Source: CAMLHP01 sp035712285 (lineage in GTDB: Bacteria; Gemmatimonadota; Gemmatimonadetes; Gemmatimonadales; GWC2-71-9). Taken from it: a stretch of 9,089 nt of DNA. Each line of letters starts with the position of its first letter. Within the stretch, counting starts at the first letter, position 1. The stretch lies in the NCBI GenBank assembly GCA_035712285.1, contig DASTBA010000145.1, positions 1 to 9,089 on the forward strand, written 5' to 3'. This document shows positions 1-7,145 of this stretch, one piece after another. Under the pieces are notes generated by a model, which worked only from the letters and a program-made list of their open reading frames with translations, searched no databases and had not been told where the DNA came from. Position numbers and translations under genes: made by a program.

Positions 1-20
1 ATGCGGAATGGTTCGGTCAT
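1..20 (-). CDS. Possible start of a downstream gene, cut by the window edge
   Basis: On the minus strand an ATG at 20-18 follows the response regulator stop by about 30 bases and reads Met-Thr-Glu-Pro-Phe-Arg before the window ends. An AAGGAG ribosome-binding sequence lies at 37-32, 11 bases before the ATG, which is a slightly long spacing. If real, this is the fourth gene of the serine hydrolase/kinase/regulator operon. Six codons are too few to assign a family. A competing ATG at 31-29 closes after four codons and is unlikely. Confidence 0.35.
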
Positions 21-50
21 GAGATTGCCATCTCCTTGAAGCCGGACGGC

Positions 51-818
51 TCAGAGCCGGAACCCGTCCGCGGTGCGGGCCCGGTACCGGCGGCTCCACA
101 TCAGCGTGGTTCCGTCCACGAGTACTACCTGATAGTCGCCATGGGACCATGGGTGCAGTTGCTTCACCGCATCCAGGCGGACGATCTGGGACCGGTTGAT
201 GCGCAGGAACTTGTCGGGATCGAGCCGCTCGGCGAGTGCGGCAAGAGTGCCTCGCTCCCGGTAGGTGTCGTGTCCCACGTGGATTTCCACGTAATTCGCC
301 GAGGAATCCACCCAGTCGATCCGGTTCGCCGTGATGAAGAGCGCGCTGGTGGCCGTGTGGACCAGCAGCCGGGCCACGGACCGCGGCCGGGCAGCGAGCA
401 TCTCGGCGAGCTGCTTGAGCTGCTGGGCCATCTCGATGGTGGGTTGTCCCTGACGGCGTGCATCCCGTATTCTGGCCAGCGCGGCCTGCAGGCGCCCGGG
501 CGTCACGGGCTTGAGCAGATAGTCAACCGCTCGCACCTCGAAGGCCCGGAGCGCGTGTTCGGCGTACGCCGTGACGAAGACCACATGCGGCATCGTTTCC
601 GGCGCAAGCCGCGACACCACCTCGAAGCCGTCACAGCCCGGCATCTGCACATCCAGAAAGACGAGATCGGGACGGAGATCGGCGATCGCCTCGATCGCGG
701 CCGGCCCCGATGCCGCCTCGCCGATCACCATGAAATCCGCTTCGCCGGCCAGCAGGCGACGCAGCTTCGCGCGGGCAGGTGGTTCGTCATCCACCAGAAG
801 CACCCGGTTCTGAGTCAC
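51..818 (-). CDS. LytTR-family DNA-binding response regulator
   Basis: Cytoplasmic response regulator of 255 residues that should take phosphate from the kinase encoded just upstream and bind DNA. The receiver domain spans about residues 5-120: acidic pair Asp10-Asp11, phospho-acceptor Asp56 in FLDVQMPG, switch Thr83 in FVTAY, and Lys103 in DYLLKP. After a helical linker (about 120-147) comes a LytTR DNA-binding domain (about 148-250), recognised from NYVEIH at 174-179, the FLRINRSQIV motif at 203-212 and the closing strand ending in SRRYRA. The length is normal for the LytR/AlgR/YehT class. I chose the GTG at 818-816, not the upstream ATG at 890: it forms a GTGA overlap with the kinase stop, has GGAGG seven bases before it, and places the receiver at the N-terminus. 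Family certain; target genes unknown, the adjacent serine hydrolase operon being the obvious candidate. Confidence 0.93.
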   Translation of the reverse strand: MTQNRVLLVDDEPPARAKLRRLLAGEADFMVIGEAASGPAAIEAIADLRPDLVFLDVQMPGCDGFEVVSRLAPETMPHVVFVTAYAEHALRAFEVRAVDYLLKPVTPGRLQAALARIRDARRQGQPTIEMAQQLKQLAEMLAARPRSVARLLVHTATSALFITANRIDWVDSSANYVEIHVGHDTYRERGTLAALAERLDPDKFLRINRSQIVRLDAVKQLHPWSHGDYQVVLVDGTTLMWSRRYRARTADGFRL

Positions 819-1960
819 GCGGAGGCCTCCGCTTCCGGCCTGGTCGCGATGCGCTCCGCTTTGCCGGGCCCGCCGGTCCGGATCGGGCACTCGATCAGTA
901 CCTGGAAGCCGCCGCCCGGTACATTCCCGGCCTCCAAGCGCTGTTCGTCACCGTACAGCAGGCGCAACCGCTCGCGCGCGGTGCTGAGCCCGATACCGCT
1001 CCGGAAGGGGTCGCTGCCGGGCCGCATGCCGCCCCCGTCATCCCGAACCTCAACCCGGAGGCGATCCGGCGTGCACCAGGCACGCACCAGGACGCATCCG
1101 CTGCCGCGCGCGCCGACGCCGCCGTGCCGCACCGCATTCTCGATCAGCGGCTGCAGCAGCATGGGCGGTACGAGCACGTCGAGGGATTCCCTGGTGAAGT
1201 TCATCTGGACCTGAATGGCATCGCCGAACCGGGCTTGCAACAGGGCGATGTAGTGGCCCACCAGCGCACGCTCCATCCGGAGCGGCACCAGGCTGGCTTC
1301 GCCGCTGCCGAGCGAGCAGCGCAGCAGGGCGGCGAGGTGGCCGATCATGTCATCGGCACCCGCGACATCGGTGTACATCCGCTCGGAAATGGCATTCAGG
1401 GCATTGAACAGGAAGTGCGGCTCGAGCTGCCCGCGCAGGTGACGGAGTTCGGCCCGTGCGAGGCGTTCATGCAGGCGCGCCGCCCCCAGTTCGCGGGCGT
1501 TCATCACCTTCCGGTGATCCCACGCGGTGACCGCGCCGATGAAGATGGAGAACACCATGAGATCCATGGGCAGCTCCATCAGGTACCTCGCCGGCATGGC
1601 CCCGTAATTGTAGTGTCCGCCCAGGGCGGCGTAGATGAGCGTGCGGCTCAGCCAGTTGAGGGATGTATGGAGGACCGACCCGAACAGCATCAGCGGCACG
1701 AGCACCCCGGCCACCCGGACCAGGCCGCCGGTGCGGAGCGGGAATCGGCGGACCAGCGGCAGTCCGGCGCCCAGAAGGAGGGCGGCGCCATACGCCGCAG
1801 TCAGCTCCTCCACCAGCGCCGGTACGGGCGACGGCCAGGATCCGGCCGCCACCTTGTCCAGGTACTTGTAGGCGAACTCCAGCAACCCGACCACGGTCGC
1901 CGCCGTCGCCAGCAGCCAGCCCGCCCGGCTCGTCACGCCGGGCCGAGGGATTCGCGTCAT
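815..1960 (-). CDS. LytS/YehU-type membrane sensor histidine kinase
   Basis: Inner-membrane histidine kinase of 381 residues. Four hydrophobic segments (about residues 13-32, 53-71, 80-103 and 128-146) form the N-terminal sensor region, with no recognisable extracytoplasmic ligand domain. A short coiled stretch (about 150-178) leads to the His_kinase (PF06580-type) motif LEPHFLFNALN with phospho-acceptor His182. The ATPase domain follows: N-box PLIENAVRHG at 271-280 with Asn275, G1 box DDGGG at 307-311, and GIGLSTARERL at 322-332. The start ATG overlaps the serine hydrolase stop as ATGA and has no clear Shine-Dalgarno site, so translation is probably coupled to the gene before it. The end overlaps the response regulator start (GTGA). 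Partner and family are secure; the stimulus is unknown, but the short membrane-only sensor suggests an intramembrane or envelope signal, perhaps linked to the co-encoded hydrolase. Confidence 0.93.
   Translation of the reverse strand: MTRIPRPGVTSRAGWLLATAATVVGLLEFAYKYLDKVAAGSWPSPVPALVEELTAAYGAALLLGAGLPLVRRFPLRTGGLVRVAGVLVPLMLFGSVLHTSLNWLSRTLIYAALGGHYNYGAMPARYLMELPMDLMVFSIFIGAVTAWDHRKVMNARELGAARLHERLARAELRHLRGQLEPHFLFNALNAISERMYTDVAGADDMIGHLAALLRCSLGSGEASLVPLRMERALVGHYIALLQARFGDAIQVQMNFTRESLDVLVPPMLLQPLIENAVRHGGVGARGSGCVLVRAWCTPDRLRVEVRDDGGGMRPGSDPFRSGIGLSTARERLRLLYGDEQRLEAGNVPGGGFQVLIECPIRTGGPGKAERIATRPEAEASA
819..832 (-). promoter_or_regulatory. Palindrome covering the response regulator Shine-Dalgarno site
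   Basis: The 14 bases GCGGAGGCCTCCGC form a perfect palindrome immediately before the GTG start. They contain the GGAGG ribosome-binding site (830-826) and lie inside the last codons of the kinase gene (Glu-Ala-Ser-Ala). In mRNA a five-pair stem with a GGCC loop could partly hide the site until a ribosome finishing the kinase opens it. This would tie regulator translation to the kinase. The palindrome is visible; the coupling role is inference. Confidence 0.4.
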
Positions 1961-3453
1961 GGCAATCGTGTGCCGCGGGCATCCGCCGTTACGGTGCCGG
2001 TCGCCTCGGCCACGTGCACGGCCACCCGGGCTCCGTCCTGGCTGAACCGGAAGGTCATCGCGTAGCGATTGATCTTGCCCATCAGGTTGAGATCCAGCAC
2101 GAAGGTTCCGGGCGACGTCCAGCTCCCGCGCGCGGCGGGATGCGTTGCCTCGATACTGTCGGGCGAGAACCGGTACCGGCCATCGAGCCCCACCGGCAAT
2201 GTGAGCCGGTGGCCAAGGAGGTCAAGGGTTGCGCGGGCGGTGCCGGACGCCGAATCGAAGCTCAGTGAAAACAGGTGCATGGCGATGGCGTTGGGCGACA
2301 TCCGGTAGCGCCAGCCCCAGACACGACGGGCGAACGGCGGCACGTTGACCTGATACGCCGGCGGTGGCGCGAGCGCTTGTGCGATGGCGGTGCGCAGTCG
2401 TGCCAGGGCCGCGGAGTCGGGAGTCAGCGCGGTGTCCGAGGCAACGGCACGGAGCAGAAACGGCGCCAGTGCGCCGGGGTCCGCGCCGCCGGCGGTTTCC
2501 ACGATCACCAGGTTCTTCGCCGGCCAGACGGTGATGCGCTGGCCGCCCCGGCCCACGGCCTCGAACAGCCCGGGTGGTGCGTGAGGATGGGTCCACCATC
2601 CGCGGCCGTAGACATCATCCGGGTCCAGCATTCCCTGAGGCGCCGTGGTCCACGCGGCCCACTCGCGCGAGACGATTTCGCGGCCGTCCCACCGGCCATG
2701 ATGGAGCATCAGCAGACCGACGCGAGCGGCATCCCGCGACGTGAGCTGCAGGTCGCCCCAGCCGTGCGTCAGCCCCTGCGGATCCGCCGGCCAGTAGACA
2801 TCATCGATACCAAGAGGCCCGAACAGCCGGCGTCGTGCGAACGCCAGTTCGCTCTCGCCGGTTGTCCGGCTGATGATGGCCGACAGCAGGTGGTAGTTCA
2901 CACTGCAGTAGGCTGTCCTCGTACCTGGTACGGCACGCATGGGCAGTTCGAGCGCGGCCTGAATCCAGTTCCTGCTCCGGGTCATGGCAGCGAGTTCCGG
3001 TTCGCCCTCGCCGAACCCGCAGTCCAGGCCTGATTGCATCCCGAGGAGGTCGGCAACGGTGACGGCGCCATGCCGACGATCGGGCACCGGGAACTCCGGC
3101 GCCAGCAGCGAATCAAGACGATCGGTGCGCCGCAGGCGCCCGGCATGCTCGGCTGCGCCGACCAGCAGGGAGGTCACGCTCTTCGTGACCGACGCGAAGT
3201 CGTGCCGGGCGCCCGGGGTGAACGGATAGAACGTGGCATCCAGCACGATTCGTCCATGACGCACGATCAGCAGACTGTGCAGGGCGAGGTGTTCGCGGGC
3301 GAAGGTCACGGCATCCGCCAGGGCTGCGGAGCTCACCCCCTGGCTTTCCGGCGCCGTCTCGTGCCACTCGAAAGCGGCCGGCGCAGCACCGCTGAACTTC
3401 CCGCAGCTCAGGATGATCAGCACATAGATGGCGACATAGACCCGCACAGGCAT
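1957..3453 (-). CDS. Exported serine hydrolase, class C beta-lactamase / NylB-like fold
   Basis: Extracytoplasmic serine hydrolase of 498 residues, first gene of the kinase/regulator operon. I placed the start at the ATG at 3453-3451, which has AGGGAG nine bases upstream and opens directly into a signal sequence; an ATG at 3525 would only add 24 residues of non-signal sequence. The hydrophobic segment ends ILSC-G, so lipoprotein processing at Cys17 is possible. The catalytic SxxK motif is SVTK (Ser88, Lys91). The second motif region reads AYCSVNYHLLSAI with candidate base Tyr182, having YCS where class C enzymes usually show YSN. The KTG-equivalent region is GRGGQ at 301-305, typical of esterase and 6-aminohexanoate-dimer hydrolase-like members. 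After the catalytic domain (to about residue 345) about 150 residues look like a beta-rich C-terminal domain. The substrate cannot be read from sequence: ester, D-amino peptide or amide are all possible. Confidence 0.9.
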   Translation of the reverse strand: MPVRVYVAIYVLIILSCGKFSGAAPAAFEWHETAPESQGVSSAALADAVTFAREHLALHSLLIVRHGRIVLDATFYPFTPGARHDFASVTKSVTSLLVGAAEHAGRLRRTDRLDSLLAPEFPVPDRRHGAVTVADLLGMQSGLDCGFGEGEPELAAMTRSRNWIQAALELPMRAVPGTRTAYCSVNYHLLSAIISRTTGESELAFARRRLFGPLGIDDVYWPADPQGLTHGWGDLQLTSRDAARVGLLMLHHGRWDGREIVSREWAAWTTAPQGMLDPDDVYGRGWWTHPHAPPGLFEAVGRGGQRITVWPAKNLVIVETAGGADPGALAPFLLRAVASDTALTPDSAALARLRTAIAQALAPPPAYQVNVPPFARRVWGWRYRMSPNAIAMHLFSLSFDSASGTARATLDLLGHRLTLPVGLDGRYRFSPDSIEATHPAARGSWTSPGTFVLDLNLMGKINRYAMTFRFSQDGARVAVHVAEATGTVTADARGTRLP

Positions 3454-3540
3454 GACGATCGGCTCCCTGCCCCCGGGCATGGCATTCAGCATTGCCGGGA
3501 TGGCAGGGGGAAACGTCGTCGCCATGACACAGGCAGCACA

Positions 3541-3565
3541 GAAAACCGGGCCAGCCGGGACCCGG
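3541..3565 (-). terminator. Possible intrinsic terminator after the MoaD-like gene
   Basis: On the minus strand CCGGG (3565-3561) and CCCGG (3550-3546) can pair across a 10-base loop and are followed at once by TTTTCTGT. It lies 40 bases after the MoaD-like stop and 88 bases before the serine hydrolase start, where a transcript boundary is expected. The stem is short and alternative pairings exist (CCGGGTCCCGG within it), so it is only moderately convincing. The rest of the 3454-3605 gap shows no clear promoter, although the serine hydrolase operon needs one there. Confidence 0.35.
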
Positions 3566-3605
3566 CAGGGATGAGCGGGACGAACAGAAGGGCTGCGCCG
3601 GGAGC

Positions 3606-3902
3606 CTACCCTCCGACGATCGCCCCGACCACGAGGAAGGGCTCGTCCCCTCGCGCCACGGCGTCGGGCAGTGGCGCGTCGGGGGACTCGTGGGACAGAT
3701 CCCGCTCGCAGGCAAAGAAGCGGATGTAGGCCCGGCGCCTGAGCGTGGCCTGGTCGCGCATGGTGCCGCGGAGCATGGGATAGCGCGCTTCCACCGCATC
3801 CAGCACGGTGCGCTGCGTGGCCGGCGTCGCGGTCTCCAGCGCCAGCTCCCCACCGGTCTTTGCCAGGATGCGGAGCGACGGCGGCAGTACGACCCGGATC
3901 AT
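3606..3902 (-). CDS. MoaD/ThiS-like beta-grasp protein with C-terminal Gly-Gly
   Basis: Small cytoplasmic protein of 98 residues resembling the sulfur-carrier MoaD/ThiS family (ubiquitin-like fold). It begins MIRVVLPPSLRILA, the usual first strand with the LR-LA pattern. It continues with a predicted helix TVLDAVEARYPMLRG (32-46), the strand AYIRFFACERDL, and ends PFLVVGAIVGG, the family's closing strand plus terminal diglycine. Gly-Gly is directly followed by the stop, as required for adenylation and thiocarboxylation. The ATG at 3902-3900 overlaps the beta-propeller stop as ATGA, so the two are probably made together. No MoaE, MoeB/ThiF-type E1, MoaA/C or thiamin gene is nearby, so molybdopterin or thiamin synthesis is not indicated. 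It may carry sulfur for an unknown acceptor or act as a protein modifier. Family likely, role unknown. Confidence 0.85.
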   Translation of the reverse strand: MIRVVLPPSLRILAKTGGELALETATPATQRTVLDAVEARYPMLRGTMRDQATLRRRAYIRFFACERDLSHESPDAPLPDAVARGDEPFLVVGAIVGG

Positions 3903-5014
3903 GCGAGCGTCTGGACCTCGACCGACAGCACGGCGGGGAGATCCCGCACGATCGGCGTCCAGCTGTCGCCCGAGTCGGCGGAGCCGTAGACCTGCCCGCC
4001 GGTGGTGCCGAAATACACGCCGCACGAATCGAGGGTATCCACCGCCATCGCGTCGCGCAGCACGTTCACGTAGCAGTCTTTCTGCGGCAATCCCTTCGTG
4101 AGCTCCTCCCACTCGTTCCCGCCGCTCCGGCTCCGGAAGACCCGCAGCTTGCCGTCGGGCGGATAGTGCTCCGAATCGCTCTTGATGGGCACCACGTAGA
4201 TCGTCTCCGGCTCGTGCGCGTGCACGTCGATCGGGAAGCCGAAGTCGGTCGGCAGGTTGCCGCTCACCTCGTGCCAGGAATCCCCGGCGTTGTCGCTGCG
4301 CATCACGTCCCAGTGCTTCTGCATGAAGAGCACGTCGGGCCGGGACCGGTGCATCGCGATCCGGTGGACACAGTGCCCCACCTCGGCGTTCGGGTCGGGG
4401 ATGTACTGGGAATGGAGCCCCTGGTTGATCGGCTTCCAGGTGGCGCCGCCGTCGTCGGTGCGGAAGGCTCCCGCCGCCGAGATGGCGATGAACATCCGTT
4501 TCGGATCGGTCGGGTGGAGCAGGATCGTGTGCAGGCACATGCCGCCGGCGCCCGGCTGCCAGTGCGGCCCCGACCCGTGGCCTCGAAGGCCCGCCAGCTC
4601 ACTCCAGGACTTCCCGCCGTCGGTGCTCTTGAACAGTGCCGCGTCCTCGACACCGGCGTACACCGTGTCCCGCTCGGTGAGGGACGGCTCCAGGTGCCAG
4701 ACCCGCTTGAACTCCCACGGATGCGGCGTGCCGTCGTACCACTGGTGGGTGCCCGGCACGCCCTCGTACTTGAACTCGTTGCCGACGGCTTCCCAGGTCT
4801 TGCCGCCGTCGTCGGAGCGCTGCATGACCTGCCCGAACCACCCGCTGGTCTGGGAGGCGTAGATCCGGTCCGGATCCACTGGCGAGCCCTTCATGTGATA
4901 GATCTCCCAGCCGGCAAAGTGGGGACCGCTCACGTCCCACTTCGCACGCTTCCCGTCCGAGGACAGGATGAATGCGCCCTTCTTTGTGCCGACCAGTACC
5001 CGGACGCCGGACAT
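3899..5014 (-). CDS. Asp-box (BNR/sortilin-like) beta-propeller protein, probably cytoplasmic
   Basis: A 371-residue protein built of beta-propeller blades. Six Asp-box-type motifs (S/T-x-D/x-x-G-x-x-x-W) occur near residues 67-74, 130-137, 187-193, 240-247, 295-302 and 345-352, for example RSDDGGKTW and KSTDGGKSW; the fifth and sixth are degenerate. Annotation pipelines usually name such proteins exo-alpha-sialidase, glycosyl hydrolase or WD40/YVTN/BNR-like, but I see no sialidase FRIP motif and no evidence for glycosidase activity. The start at 5014 has a near-perfect AAAAGGAGG ribosome-binding site six bases away and leads straight into the first strand (VRVLVGTKKGAFIL). There is no signal peptide, so the protein should be cytoplasmic, unlike most Asp-box enzymes. 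An in-frame ATG at 5104 would add only 30 unlikely residues. It overlaps the MoaD-like gene by four bases, suggesting a shared complex or pathway. Confidence 0.88.
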   Translation of the reverse strand: MSGVRVLVGTKKGAFILSSDGKRAKWDVSGPHFAGWEIYHMKGSPVDPDRIYASQTSGWFGQVMQRSDDGGKTWEAVGNEFKYEGVPGTHQWYDGTPHPWEFKRVWHLEPSLTERDTVYAGVEDAALFKSTDGGKSWSELAGLRGHGSGPHWQPGAGGMCLHTILLHPTDPKRMFIAISAAGAFRTDDGGATWKPINQGLHSQYIPDPNAEVGHCVHRIAMHRSRPDVLFMQKHWDVMRSDNAGDSWHEVSGNLPTDFGFPIDVHAHEPETIYVVPIKSDSEHYPPDGKLRVFRSRSGGNEWEELTKGLPQKDCYVNVLRDAMAVDTLDSCGVYFGTTGGQVYGSADSGDSWTPIVRDLPAVLSVEVQTLA

Positions 5015-5044
5015 CGGGCCTCCTTTTGTAGTCAGGCTGAGAGC

Positions 5045-5089
5045 CGAAAGCTGAGAGTCAGGCGTCCAGCCCCTGGCTCCCAGCTCTCG
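5045..5089. repeat. Imperfect inverted repeat in the 98-base gap 5015-5112
   Basis: Arms 5045-5062 and 5072-5089 match at 15 of 18 positions as reverse complements (all three differences are transitions) around a 9-base loop. The sequence is a patchwork of CTGAGAG / GAGAGC words unlike the flanking genes. It lies after the LVIVD stop and before the beta-propeller ribosome-binding site, both on the minus strand. No T-run follows, so if it ends transcription it is not a classic intrinsic terminator. It may be a copy of a dispersed intergenic repeat. Confidence 0.55.
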
Positions 5090-5112
5090 TTTGTCACTGC
5101 GCAACCGTCAGT

Positions 5113-7107
5113 CTACTTCCCCGCCAGCTCCTTCACCGACGCCGCCAGGAGCTTCACCTTGCCGGCATCCTTCGACCCGCTGGCATCCTTGCCCAGCGAC
5201 GCGGCCAGCTTGTTGAGTGCCGACTTCCGCGCGCCGCCCTTGGCCTTCTCGGCGCTGCCCAGCGCGGCCCGCGCCGCCGAGATCTGCGCGGCGGAGAGAC
5301 CGTTCGAGCGCTCCAGCTGGTCGAGGTAGGCGCCCGAGAGCGCAAAGCTCGCCGGCCAGACGTACTTCGGCTGCCCCTGCACATTCAGGTAGTCGAGGTG
5401 CACGGTGCGGGCGGCGTCAATCTCGTTCTGCGAGAGGAACTCGCTCGGCTTGAGCTGGAAGATGTCCAGCCCGCGCGCGATCTCGGAGCTCACGATGGCG
5501 CCGTTGTACCAGTACACTGACCAGGACCCGCCGCTCTGCATCTGGGTCGAGTCGATCGGGCCGCGATCGAAGAACGCGATCTCGTACGGGTGCGTGGCAT
5601 CGGTCCAGTCGAAGACCGAGATGCCGCCCTGGTACCAGGCCTGCACCATGATGTCGCGGCCCGGGATCGGGATGAGCGAGCCGTTGTGCGCGACGCAGTT
5701 CTCCTGCTCCGTCTGCACCGCCGGCAGCTTGTAATAGCTCTGGAACACCATCTTCCGGTTCGTCAGCGAGAAGATGGCATCCCCGCCCCACTCGCGCGGG
5801 TCGCCGGCGCGGCACTTGGGCTGCCCGCCGCCGCCCCACTCGTCCGAGAACAGGATCTTGGTGCCGTCGTTGTTGAACGTGGCCGAGTGCCAGTAGGAGA
5901 AGTTGGAGTCCGCCACCGCGTCGAGCCGGGCCGGATGGGACGGATCGCTGATGTCAAGCAGCAGGCCGTAGCCGCCGCACGCGCCTCCGGCGAGGCCGAG
6001 GGACGGATCGAGGGTGATGTCATGGCACTGGTCGGGGCCGGTGCGCTTCTGGCCGGGACGCTGGCCGATCAGCTTGGCGATGATCCCCGGCAGCGCACTC
6101 CGGAGCGTGGCGCTGTCCGCGGCCGTCGGCGCGCCGCTGTCGCCGCGGGCCTTCACCACGCTGTCCAGCATGTGGTTCACGAAGCCGTTGGGCAGCACCA
6201 TCTCGTTGCCCAGGATGTCCGCCGTGAAGGCGCCGCGGGCCTTGGCGGCGGCGATCACTTCCTTGTCCGCCGCGGACGATCCATGCTGCGGCGGTGCCGC
6301 CAGGTCGTTGAAGATCCGGGGCGACGTGACGATCGCGGCCTGCTCCGGGTGCTTGAGCGGCACCTTGATCACTTCGATGCGGAAGTGGGCCGAGTTCGGG
6401 TCGCTGTCCGGCAGGGCGTTGACGCAGCCGGCCAGCTCGCTCGGCGAACGCACGCCGGCGGAGCCGGAGATGTACACGTACACGTTCTCGGGATCCTTCG
6501 GATCCACCAGCACCGAATGGGTGTGCGAGCCGCGGCAGGTCTGCACGTTGCCGACGTTCTTCGGGTGCGCGATGTCGCTGATGTCGAAGATGCGGAGCCC
6601 GCGGAGCCGCTCCTTGCTCACCGTGTCCTTGACGCCCTCCGCGCCGCAGTCGAGACGGCCGCTCAGGCCCTCGCCCGACACGAAGAGCAGGTTCTTGTAC
6701 ACCGACACGTCGCTCTGGGACGCCGGGCAGACGTACGCCGTCTCGAGCTTCGGGGCCTTCGGATCGGAGATGTCCCAGATCTGCCAGCCGTTGTAGCTCC
6801 CCTGGATGGCATACTTGCCGGTGAAGGCGATGTCCGAGTTGGTGATGCCCTTGAACTTCTCCGAGGGCGGGGTCTGGGAGAGCACGTCCAGGTTCCAGCT
6901 GGCCTCGCCGGCGTCCCAGAGACCGGCCTTGAGGCCGACGCGGGGATCGGGCCGGGGCGCCGAGGCGGCCATGTTGCTCATGTCGTGCGCCGGCATGGAC
7001 TGGGCATGGGCCGGCGCCGCGACGACCGCGGCGGCGAGCGAAAGGGACAGCAGGCCGAACACGGCTCTCCGCACTGTCGGGCGGTCAGCCCGGTACTGAC
7101 ATTCCAT
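5113..7107 (-). CDS. Exported LVIVD-repeat beta-propeller protein
   Basis: Secreted or periplasmic protein of 664 residues. The signal peptide has twin Arg13-Arg14, a hydrophobic stretch to about residue 31, and probable cleavage AHA-QS after residue 35. A GAGGA site seven bases upstream supports the ATG at 7107. LVIVD-type blades are seen as WQIWDISDPKAP (108-119), LRIFDISDIAHP (171-182), LLLDISDPSHP (382-392) and ISVFDWTDATHP (496-507). A helical insertion at about 278-355 interrupts the propeller. The mature N-terminus is His/Met-bearing (MPAHDMSNM), conserved-looking His occur in SHTHSV, QCHDIT, YWHSAT and CVAHNG, and there are about eight Cys after the signal peptide. The last 70 residues are an Ala/Lys-rich helical tail outside the propeller. 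LVIVD repeats have no fixed enzymatic role; binding or scaffolding is likely. The gene follows the DUF305 gene by 38 bases, so it is probably cotranscribed with it. Confidence 0.9.
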   Translation of the reverse strand: MECQYRADRPTVRRAVFGLLSLSLAAAVVAAPAHAQSMPAHDMSNMAASAPRPDPRVGLKAGLWDAGEASWNLDVLSQTPPSEKFKGITNSDIAFTGKYAIQGSYNGWQIWDISDPKAPKLETAYVCPASQSDVSVYKNLLFVSGEGLSGRLDCGAEGVKDTVSKERLRGLRIFDISDIAHPKNVGNVQTCRGSHTHSVLVDPKDPENVYVYISGSAGVRSPSELAGCVNALPDSDPNSAHFRIEVIKVPLKHPEQAAIVTSPRIFNDLAAPPQHGSSAADKEVIAAAKARGAFTADILGNEMVLPNGFVNHMLDSVVKARGDSGAPTAADSATLRSALPGIIAKLIGQRPGQKRTGPDQCHDITLDPSLGLAGGACGGYGLLLDISDPSHPARLDAVADSNFSYWHSATFNNDGTKILFSDEWGGGGQPKCRAGDPREWGGDAIFSLTNRKMVFQSYYKLPAVQTEQENCVAHNGSLIPIPGRDIMVQAWYQGGISVFDWTDATHPYEIAFFDRGPIDSTQMQSGGSWSVYWYNGAIVSSEIARGLDIFQLKPSEFLSQNEIDAARTVHLDYLNVQGQPKYVWPASFALSGAYLDQLERSNGLSAAQISAARAALGSAEKAKGGARKSALNKLAASLGKDASGSKDAGKVKLLAASVKELAGK

Positions 7108-7145
7108 GGCAGGTTCCTCTGTCTGAATGGAGCGGAAAAGGGTCC

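Noticed and set aside
36..2065. Long plus-strand open frames opposite the regulator and kinase genes
   Set aside because: They are antisense to unambiguous receiver, LytTR and kinase domains and read as His/Arg/Gly-rich noise.
3606..3902. MoaD of molybdopterin synthase
   Set aside because: No moaE, moaA, moaC or moeB homologue is nearby, and the partner gene is a propeller, so only the fold family is assigned.
3903..4538. Minus-strand extension of the MoaD-like frame upstream to 4538
   Set aside because: It lies in another frame of the beta-propeller gene and is Arg/Ala/Asp-rich without a fold. The ATGA overlap at 3899-3902 gives a clean start.
3899..5014. True sialidase or glycosidase assignment for the Asp-box protein
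   Set aside because: Asp boxes alone do not show catalysis. No FRIP motif, Arg triad or signal peptide is visible.
3860..5329. Plus-strand open frame of 489 codons opposite the beta-propeller gene
   Set aside because: It is a shadow of the Asp-box gene; no domain, no ribosome-binding site and no credible N-terminus.
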